DNA of 64,000 nucleotides, taken from JAABQG01 sp963726365. Its GTDB lineage: Bacteria > Pseudomonadota > Gammaproteobacteria > Burkholderiales > Burkholderiaceae_C. The DNA is taken from the NCBI GenBank assembly GCA_963726365.1, contig CAVSCI010000021.1, positions 1 through 64,000 of the forward strand, read 5' to 3'. The translations under genes and the position numbers were made by a program. Of this stretch, positions 57,590-64,000 are shown piece by piece (position 1 is the stretch's first letter; each line of letters starts with the position of its first letter). The notes under the pieces were generated by a model, which saw nothing but the letters and a program-made list of their open reading frames with translations, had not been told where the DNA came from and ran no database searches.

Positions 57590-59709
57590 TGGGCATGTTC
57601 GGCGGTGCTGCAAATCAGTCGCAAAGCGACTTCAAGAAGGGCCTGAACAAGGTCTACACCTGGTACACAGGGGGCTTCATTGCCTTCGTGATCATCGTCG
57701 CCATTCTGGAGCAGATGGGCCTGTCCCGCGCCTGGATCGGCTACCTGTTCCTGGCGGCCACGGTGCTGCTCTATGCCGGTATCGGCGTCATGAGCCGGAC
57801 CAGCGACGCGGCCGAATACTATGTGGCCGGGCGCCGTGTGCCCGCCATGTACAACGGCATGGCGACCGGGGCAGACTGGATGTCGGCGGCGTCCTTCATC
57901 GGCATGGCCGGCACGCTGTACCTGACCGGCTTTGGCGGCCTGGCCTTCATTCTGGGCTGGACCGGTGGCTACTGTCTGGTGGCGCTGTTCCTCGCGCCCT
58001 ACCTGCGCAAGTTCGGCCAGTTCACGATCCCCGACTTCCTGGGGGCACGTTTTGAGGGCAATCTGCCGCGCATCATCGGGGTTTTCGGCGCCATCCTCTG
58101 CTCGTTCACCTATGTGGTGGCGCAGGTTTATGGCGTCGGCTTGATCACCACGCGCCTGACCGGTCTGGCCTTCGAGGTCGGTATCTTTGCCGGCCTGGCC
58201 GGCATTCTGGTCTGCTCGTTCCTGGGCGGCATGCGTGCGGTGACCTGGACCCAGGTGGCCCAGTACGTGATCCTGATCATTGCGTACCTGCTGCCGGTGG
58301 TCTGGCTGTCGGTCAAGCACACCGGTGTGCCGATTCCCCAGGCGGTTTACGGCTTCACCCTGGAGAAGGTCACGGCCAAGGAAGAACTGCTGATCAAGGA
58401 CCCCAAGGAGCTGGAAGTTCGCGGCATCTTCAAGGCGCGCTCCGACGCGGCGGTCGAGAAGCTCAAGGACGTGCCTGCTGCCATGGCCGCTGACAAGGCC
58501 GCTGCGCAGAAGAAGGTGGACGACCTGAAGGCGGCCAATGGCCCGGTCGCCGAGATCAAGGCGGCCGAAGCTGCCCTGGCCGCGCTGCCCAAGGATGAAA
58601 CCGCGGCCAAGGCCGCCTACACGGCGGCGCGGGTCAGCAATGCGGCCCGTTCTGCGCCACCGATCCGCCATGCCACGCCTTTCCCGGGCAAGGACGAGGC
58701 GGCCAGCGACATCTCGCGCAAGAACTTCCTGGCACTGGTGTTCTGCCTGATGATCGGCACGGCGGCCCTGCCCCACATCCTGATGCGCTACTACACCACG
58801 CCGTCAGTGAAGGAAGCCCGTGAATCGGTGAGCTGGTCGTTGTTCTTCATCTTCCTGCTCTACTTCACGGCCCCGGCCCTGGCGGTGCTGGCCAAGTTCG
58901 AGGTCTACACGGTTCTGGTGGGGACGCCGTTTGACCAGCTGCCGGGCTGGATCGCACGGTGGGCAGCGGTCGACTCGACCCTGTTGTCCGTGGTGGACGT
59001 CAACAAGGACGGCATCCTGCAACTGGCTGAGCTCTCCATCGGCGGCGACATCATCGTGCTGGCGACGCCGGAAATTGGCGGCCTGCCTTACGTGGTGTCC
59101 GGCATGGTCGCCGCAGGCGGTCTGGCGGCGGCGCTGTCCACGGCCGACGGCCTGCTGCTGACGATCGCCAACGCGCTGTCGCACGACCTGTACTACAAGA
59201 TCCTGGACCCGAATGCCTCCACCGCGCGTCGTGTGATGGTCTCCAAGATGCTGCTGCTGGTGGTGGCCCTGGCTGCGGCCTACGTGGCGGCGCAGAAACC
59301 GGCGGACATCCTGTTCCTGGTGTCTGCGGCGTTCTCGTTTGCGGCGGCCACGTTCTTCCCGCCACTTACGCTGGGCATTTTCTGGAAGCGTGCCAACAAG
59401 TGGGGTGCGTCGCTGGGCATGATCGCCGGCCTGGGCGTCACCTTCTACTACATGGTGACCACCCAGCCCTGGCTCTACAAGCTGACGCACGGCGGTGCCG
59501 CGTTGACCCCGGAGGTCCTCAAGGCCAATACCTGGTGGGACATTGCGCCGATTTCGGCCGGCCTGTTCGGCGTGCCGGTGGGCTTTGCGGTGATCATCAT
59601 CGTGTCGCTGCTGACCAAGGCGCCGGGCAAGGAGATTCAGGAACTGGTGGAGCATGTGCGCTTCCCCAGCCTGGACGGAAAGGTCTCAGCCGGCAGCGCA
59701 GCGCACTAA
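57589..59709 (+). CDS. Large sodium:solute symporter (VC_2705 subfamily) with a coiled-coil insert and an EF-hand loop
   Basis: 706 residues, about 13 membrane helices with SSF motifs (YYVAGRRVPAMYNGMATGADWMSAASFIG; GTAALPHILMRYYTTPSVKEAR). An unusual Ala/Lys-rich hydrophilic insert (residues about 255-373) predicts a coiled coil outside the membrane core. Residues 470-481 read DVNKDGILQLAE, a perfect EF-hand loop (D1, N3, D5, G6, hydrophobic 8, E12). It probably transports an acetate-like carboxylate with DUF4212. It is followed by a strong terminator. The same family normally lacks an annotated calcium role. Confidence 0.93.
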   Translation: MGMFGGAANQSQSDFKKGLNKVYTWYTGGFIAFVIIVAILEQMGLSRAWIGYLFLAATVLLYAGIGVMSRTSDAAEYYVAGRRVPAMYNGMATGADWMSAASFIGMAGTLYLTGFGGLAFILGWTGGYCLVALFLAPYLRKFGQFTIPDFLGARFEGNLPRIIGVFGAILCSFTYVVAQVYGVGLITTRLTGLAFEVGIFAGLAGILVCSFLGGMRAVTWTQVAQYVILIIAYLLPVVWLSVKHTGVPIPQAVYGFTLEKVTAKEELLIKDPKELEVRGIFKARSDAAVEKLKDVPAAMAADKAAAQKKVDDLKAANGPVAEIKAAEAALAALPKDETAAKAAYTAARVSNAARSAPPIRHATPFPGKDEAASDISRKNFLALVFCLMIGTAALPHILMRYYTTPSVKEARESVSWSLFFIFLLYFTAPALAVLAKFEVYTVLVGTPFDQLPGWIARWAAVDSTLLSVVDVNKDGILQLAELSIGGDIIVLATPEIGGLPYVVSGMVAAGGLAAALSTADGLLLTIANALSHDLYYKILDPNASTARRVMVSKMLLLVVALAAAYVAAQKPADILFLVSAAFSFAAATFFPPLTLGIFWKRANKWGASLGMIAGLGVTFYYMVTTQPWLYKLTHGGAALTPEVLKANTWWDIAPISAGLFGVPVGFAVIIIVSLLTKAPGKEIQELVEHVRFPSLDGKVSAGSAAH

Positions 59710-59724
59710 GGGCTGACTGACAAC

Positions 59725-59760
59725 AAAACCCCCCGTCACCTCAGGTGACGGGGGGTTTTC
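59725..59760 (+). terminator. Rho-independent terminator after the large symporter
   Basis: AAAACCCCCCGTCACC (59725-59740) pairs perfectly with GGTGACGGGGGGTTTT (59744-59759) across TCA, a 16-bp stem. The T-run is part of the stem and CTTA follows; A-run and T-run on the two sides make it work in both directions, also for the convergent gene at 59820. Confidence 0.95.
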
Positions 59761-59819
59761 TTATGTGCCTGCGTGGCGGTGTTGTTGGCCGCGACGCAGC
59801 GATGTGACTTGGGGCGGCC

Positions 59820-60336
59820 TCAGGCCTTGAGCGCCGCCGCGACGAATTCGGCAGCCTTGGCTTCGGAGCGCATGCCGGCGACCACCCGCCTGATTTCCAG
59901 AACACGGGCAGTGAACTGGTCAATGCTCTTGCACTTTTCGAGCTGCAGGCACAGCGGCTCGCTGCCAGGCCCGAGCAGGTTTTCCAGCAACCGGGTCGCG
60001 CGGCGGATGGCGTCCGGCAGCGCCGCTTCAGTCAGGGCGCCGGCCACTTGTTTCCGCCGCAGCTGCAGGCGCCGACGCCGGCGACGGCGCCTGGGCGGGC
60101 GGAGGCGGCGGCGCATTGACGATCTCGACGTAGCCAGAGTCCAGCAATTCACCCAGGACCTGTCGCGCCTCATCGGGGTTGGGCAGCGATTTGACCAGCG
60201 CTCCGACGGGCTTTGCGCCATCGACCAGGATCAGCAGCATGCGATGTTTCTGCCCCATGGCCCGATCCCTGACCTTGATGGCGTTGACACCGGACTCGGT
60301 CTTGCGCAGCAAATAAGTCAGAGCCAGATCAGTCAT
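59820..60336 (-). CDS. Uncharacterised protein, paralogue of the gene at 60656, frameshift at 60051
   Basis: 171 residues after removing one T from the TTT at 60051-60053 (plus strand; AAA for AA in the gene). Residues 1-75 (RKTESGVNAIKVRDRAMGQKHRMLLILVDGAKPVGAL...LLDSGYVEIV) form a small winged-helix-like domain; a Pro/Ala linker (about 76-100) follows, then a helical C-terminus (ALPDAIRRATRLLENLLGPGSEPL). No enzyme motif is seen. A GGAGG ribosome site precedes 60336. It is divergent from a paralogue with the same layout. Confidence 0.78.
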
Positions 60337-60655
60337 TTTTTCCTCCAGATGCTGGCAGGCCAGCTGAGTCGCCGGCCACCGCTACGGTTTCAAGAGCCTT
60401 TGTTGCTCTGCATTCTATTCAATCCCCCCTGTCTGGCGATGTTGCGGGCCTGTTTTGCCGTAAACAGGCTTGCAAAGGCTGAGGCCTGATTGTCCGAGTG
60501 TCTTGAAAACGACACTGTTCCGCGTAGGGTGACGGCTGGCAAGCGCTGTCTACGTCGCCCGGTCAGACGCTGATCACCGCGCCGACGGGGTTTCATGTGA
60601 GGCAGAATAAGTGTCAGGCCCTGGTGGGCGACGGACGCAAGGGGGTGAAACGAAC
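60337..60655. other. Divergent intergenic region between the two paralogues
   Basis: 319 nt with no supported gene. It must hold both promoters. Near the left end is a GGCAGGCCAGC run and the inverted CTGTTTTGCCGTAAACAG (60450-60467) forms a 6-bp hairpin (CTGTTT/AAACAG). No clear -35/-10 pair can be called; GAATAA at 60605 is a weak -10 candidate for the right-hand gene. Confidence 0.45.
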
Positions 60656-61126
60656 ATGAAATATGTCAAGACCGAGGCTGGCCAGCGGGCCCTCAAGGAG
60701 CGCTCGCAACAGCTGACCTCGCGCCAAAGGTCGGCGATGATCCTGTTCGACGGCAAGAAGACGGTTGACCAGGTGCTCGCCGCGACGGCGGACCTCGGTG
60801 TCGTCTCGATCGACATTGATCATCTCCTGGCGCTGGGGTATCTCTGCGTTGCCGAGGGTCCTGTGCCGCCTGTGGGTCTGCCAGCGGTGACATCGGCTGC
60901 AATTCCGGCGGTGGAGGCGCCAGCCCTCAACAAGTCCGAACGCTTCGTCTTGGCCTGGCCCATTGCCATTCGCCTGGCCGGCACCTTGGGGCTGCGCGGC
61001 TACCTTCTCAAGCGCGCGGTGGAAGCAGCGGCCGGGTACGACGACCTGGTGGCACTGCTGCCAAAGATCACCGACGCCGTGGGGACGGAAAAGGCCCGCG
61101 AACTGAGAAAAGCACTTCGGGTCTGA
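60656..61126 (+). CDS. Uncharacterised protein, paralogue of the gene at 59820
   Basis: 156 residues. The N-terminal domain (KTEAGQRALKERSQQLTSRQRSAMILFDGKKTVDQVLAATADLG...LLALGYL) matches the winged-helix-like part of the divergent protein, with the shared LILVDG/MILFDG core and a Pro/Val-rich linker (about 72-95). The C-terminal helical domain (GLRGYLLKRAVEAAAGYDDLVALLPKITDAV) also corresponds. The start at 60656 gives MKYVKTEAGQ; the ORF opens 15 codons earlier. Function unknown; possibly a regulator of the adjacent symporter or uvrA-like gene. Confidence 0.85.
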   Translation: MKYVKTEAGQRALKERSQQLTSRQRSAMILFDGKKTVDQVLAATADLGVVSIDIDHLLALGYLCVAEGPVPPVGLPAVTSAAIPAVEAPALNKSERFVLAWPIAIRLAGTLGLRGYLLKRAVEAAAGYDDLVALLPKITDAVGTEKARELRKALRV

Positions 61127-61255
61127 GCGCTTTCGAGTGCGGCCAGCACTTTCCGGGTGCGTCGGGCGGCGGAACCCGACGCCGATGTCCCCATGGCGCA
61201 CTTTGCCCGCCTTCCCTCCTAGAATCTTTGGCCTCCTTCCAGAAAGTACCCCCGA

Positions 61256-64000
61256 ATGACCCAGGGAACCATCCGCATCCGCGGTGCGCGCCAGCACAAC
61301 CTCAAGAATCTTGACCTGGACATCCGCACCGGGGAACTGACCGTGGTCACAGGGCCCAGTGGCTCCGGCAAGTCGAGCCTGGTCTTTGACACCTTGTACG
61401 CCGAGGGTCAGCGCCGCTACGTGGAAACCTTTTCGGCCTATGCACGCCAGTTCCTGGACCGCATGGACAAGCCGGCCGTCGACAAGGTCGAAGGTGTGCC
61501 GCCGGCGATTGCCATCGACCAGACCAATCCGGTGCGCAGCTCCCGTTCCACGGTGGGCACCATGACCGAACTGAACGACCACCTGAAGCTGCTGTTCGCG
61601 CGGGCCGGGCAGCTGTTCGACCGGCAGACCGCGCAGCCGGTGCGGCACGACTCGCCCGAGACTATCTACGCCGAGTTGCTGCAACGCGCGCTGGGCAGCG
61701 GCGACCTCCGTCTGGCGGTGACGTTTCCGGTGGAGTTGCCAGCCAACACCAGCGCGGCCGAGGTCGAGCAGTGGCTGTCGGCCAGCGGCTTCACCAAGGT
61801 CCAGGCCGAACGCGAGGTGGCGACGCCGACCGGGCCGCGCAAAGTGCTGGACGTGGTCGCCGACCGCTTCCGGATCGGTAACGTGGAGAAGGCGCGCGTG
61901 GTCGAGGCGATCGAGGTCGCGCTCAAGCGGGGCGCAGGGCGGCTCAACGTCTACAGGCTGCAGGATGAGGTGAGCCGCCCCGACGCCGGGCCGCCCCAAG
62001 GCGGGGCAGCCTCCTCGGAGGGCAGCGAATTGCACGAAGTGAAGAGCGTGGGGGCGTATGACCTCTGGCGCTTCTCCACCGGCCTGCACTGCCCCGACAG
62101 CGACCTGCGCTACACCGACCCGATTCCCTCGGCCTTCTCGTTCAATTCGGCGGTGGGCGCGTGCGAAACCTGCCGTGGTTTTGGCCGCGTGATCGGCGTG
62201 GACTACGGCCTGGTGATTCCGAACGACAAGCTGACTCTTCGTGCGGGCGCCATCAAGCCCATGCAGACGCCGGCGTGGAAGGAGGCGCAGGACGATCTGA
62301 TGCGCCATGCCGAAACGGCCGGCATCCCGCGCGACACACCCTGGAACAAGCTCACGCCCGAGCAGCAGGGCTGGGTGATCAACGGCTCGCCCCACTGGAA
62401 CGGCAAGTGGAACCAGCACTGGTTCGGCATCAAGCGCTTCTTTGAGTATCTGGAAAGCAAGTCCTACAAGATGCACATCCGCGTGCTGCTGTCCAAGTAC
62501 CGCAGCTACACGCCTTGCGGCACCTGTGGCGGTGCGCGCCTGAAGACCGAGAGCCTGCTCTGGCGCATCGGCTCGAAAGAGGACGCCGACGCGGTGATGG
62601 CGCCGTCGCAGCCGCTTCATGCCGGCAGGTGTGAGCTGGACGCGCGCGCAACTCGAAGCCCTGCCGGGTCTGTGCCTGCACGACCTGATGCTGATGCCGC
62701 TGGACCGGCTGCGCCGCTTCTTCGAATCGATGACCCAGACGCCGCGTGTCGCGGCCAACGAGGGCGAGACCCAGGCGCTGAAACTGCTGTTCGAGGAAAT
62801 CACCACCCGCCTCAAGTACCTGTGCGATGTCGGCATCGGCTACCTCACGCTGGACCGCCAGAGCCGCACCCTCAGCGGGCGGCGAGGTGCAGCGCATCAA
62901 CCTGACCACGGCCCTCGGCACCTCGCTGGTCAACACCCTGTTCGTGCTGGACGAGCCCAGCATCGGCCTGCACCCGCGCGACATGCACCGCATCATCAAG
63001 GCCATGCAGCGCCTGCGCGACGCCGGCAACACGCTGGTGGTGGTGGAGCACGACCCGGCCGTGATGCTGGCCGCCGACCGCATGATCGACATGGGCCCCG
63101 GCCCCGGCGAGCGCGGCGGGCAGATCGTGTTTGACGGCACCACCGACGCGCTGCGCAGTGCCGACACGCTGACCGGCGCCTACCTGGGCGGGCGCAAGCA
63201 GGTCGGCATGGGCTTCAAGCGCATGGTGACCGACCACACGCCACGCCTCATCCTTGAAGGCGTGCGCGAGCACAACCTGAAGAACGTCACCGCCGAAATC
63301 CCGTTGCAGCGGCTGGTCTGCGTGACCGGTGTCAGCGGCTCGGGCAAGTCCAGCCTGATCCAGGACGTGCTGGCCCCGGCGCTGCTGCGCCATTTCGGCA
63401 AGGCGACGGAATCCGCCAGGCGCGCACGACCGCCTGCTGGGGGCGGACCACCTGAGCGAAGCCGTGTTCGTGGACCAGTCGCCCATCGGCAAGACGGCGC
63501 GCTCCAACCCGGCGAGCTATGTCGGCGCCTGGGACGCGGTGCGCGAGATCTTTGCCACCGCGCCGCTGTCGCGCCAGCGCGGCTACACCGCCAGCAAGTT
63601 CAGCTTCAACAGCGGCGACGGGCGCTGTCCGACCTGCGGCGGCTCCGGCTTCGAGCATGTGGAGATGCAGTTCCTGAGCGACGTGTACCTGCGCTGCCCG
63701 GACTGCAACGGCCAGCGTTACCGGCCCGAGATTCTGGAAATCACCATCGAACGCCAGCCGCTCGGCGCGATCCATCCGCGCGCCATGAACGTGGCCGACG
63801 TGCTGGACCTGACCGTCAGCGAGGCCGCCGCCGTCTTTGCCCACGACCGCGACGTCATCCGCGCCTTGCAGCCCATCGTCGACGTGGGGCTGGAGTACGT
63901 CAAGCTGGGCCAGCCGGTGCCCACGCTGTCGGGCGGCGAGGCGCAGCGCCTGAAGCTGGCAGGTTTCCTGGCCGAGGCGGCGCGCAGCGGTTCGAAAGGC
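61256..64000 (+). CDS. uvrA: UvrA-family ABC ATPase, runs off the window, three frameshifts
   Basis: At least 914 residues; the 3' end is outside the window. Walker A motifs TGPSGSGKSS (residues 32-41) and TGVSGSGKSS (about 688), zinc-type modules (CETCRGFG; CGTCGGARL; CPTCGGSGFEH with CPDCNGQRY), and two ABC signatures (TLSGGEVQRINL; TLSGGEAQRLKLA) are present. One-base insertions at 62612, 62877-62879 and 63415 break the frame; all are repaired by deleting C, G and G. The VEGVPPAIAIDQTNPVRSSRSTVGTMTE loop and KLAGFLAEAARSGSKG end differ from housekeeping UvrA, so it is a paralogue. Confidence 0.9.

Noticed and set aside
60614..62836. 740-codon minus-strand open frame opposite uvrA
   Set aside because: It is the antisense shadow of a GC-rich gene whose sense frame has clear Walker, zinc and ABC signature motifs.

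Overview
The window is a chromosomal stretch of a high-GC betaproteobacterium, most likely Burkholderiales/Comamonadaceae (the Rhodoferax-Polaromonas-Hydrogenophaga type). The pointers are the ybeX-lnt-glyQ-glyS-gmhB order, the MerR-type LiuR leucine regulon, the paired acetate-type sodium:solute symporter loci, and a small dispersed repeat with the core CCATTCCACGCTGGAATGG. There is no phage, transposon, CRISPR array or tRNA; this is mostly core metabolism and signalling.

Layout. (1) 1-3100: the end of an rRNA operon (23S without its first ~60 nt, 5S, strong terminator). (2) 3.1-14.2 kb: fadD with an unknown upstream partner, an alpha/beta hydrolase, a receiver/cyclase-like protein, a receiver-HPt pair, hppD with a divergent Lrp regulator, a GNAT enzyme, and corC-lnt. 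(3) 14.3-19.0 kb: glyQS, gmhB and a YgjP-type metallopeptidase. (4) 19.0-39.2 kb: the branched-chain amino acid/acyl-CoA catabolic region controlled by LiuR: MBL-fold hydrolase <- operator -> liuR-thioesterase-liuA-can-aceK-thiolase-SDR-acyl-CoA dehydrogenase-rhodanese-YchJ-HAD, then liuB-acyl-CoA dehydrogenase-liuC-DUF4126-liuD-ghrA. (5) 39.2-48.8 kb: DUF485-actP followed by a signalling operon (DUF294 protein, small membrane protein, SSF-histidine kinase, receiver, pseudo-kinase/exonuclease fusion). (6) 48.9-53.5 kb: liuE, ybaK, peroxiredoxin, PLD-type lipoprotein, DUF1289 and an HCCA-isomerase-like protein. (7) 53.5-59.8 kb: a second symporter locus, again with a DUF294 protein and a DEDDh exonuclease, divergent from a DUF4212/large SSF operon. 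(8) 59.8-64.0 kb: two divergent paralogues of unknown function and a UvrA-family gene cut by the window edge.

How the genes fit together: leucine (liuA/B/D/C/E) and fatty acids (fadD, thiolase, acyl-CoA dehydrogenases) both end in acetyl-CoA and acetoacetate; aceK sets the glyoxylate-shunt/TCA split; the two symporter loci import acetate or a related acid. The most interesting theme is that both symporter loci pair a cNMP-binding/CBS/putative nucleotidyltransferase (DUF294) protein with a DEDDh 3'-5' exonuclease, once fused to a degenerate histidine kinase. This looks like an uncharacterised nucleotide- or RNA-based arm of carboxylate sensing.

Caution on sequence quality: at least 16 single-base insertions and one deletion break otherwise intact genes, clustered at 25.8-37.1 kb and 62.6-63.5 kb. 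Nearly all are +1, which looks much more like assembly indels than biology. Broken genes are listed over their full reconstructed span and the shift position is given.
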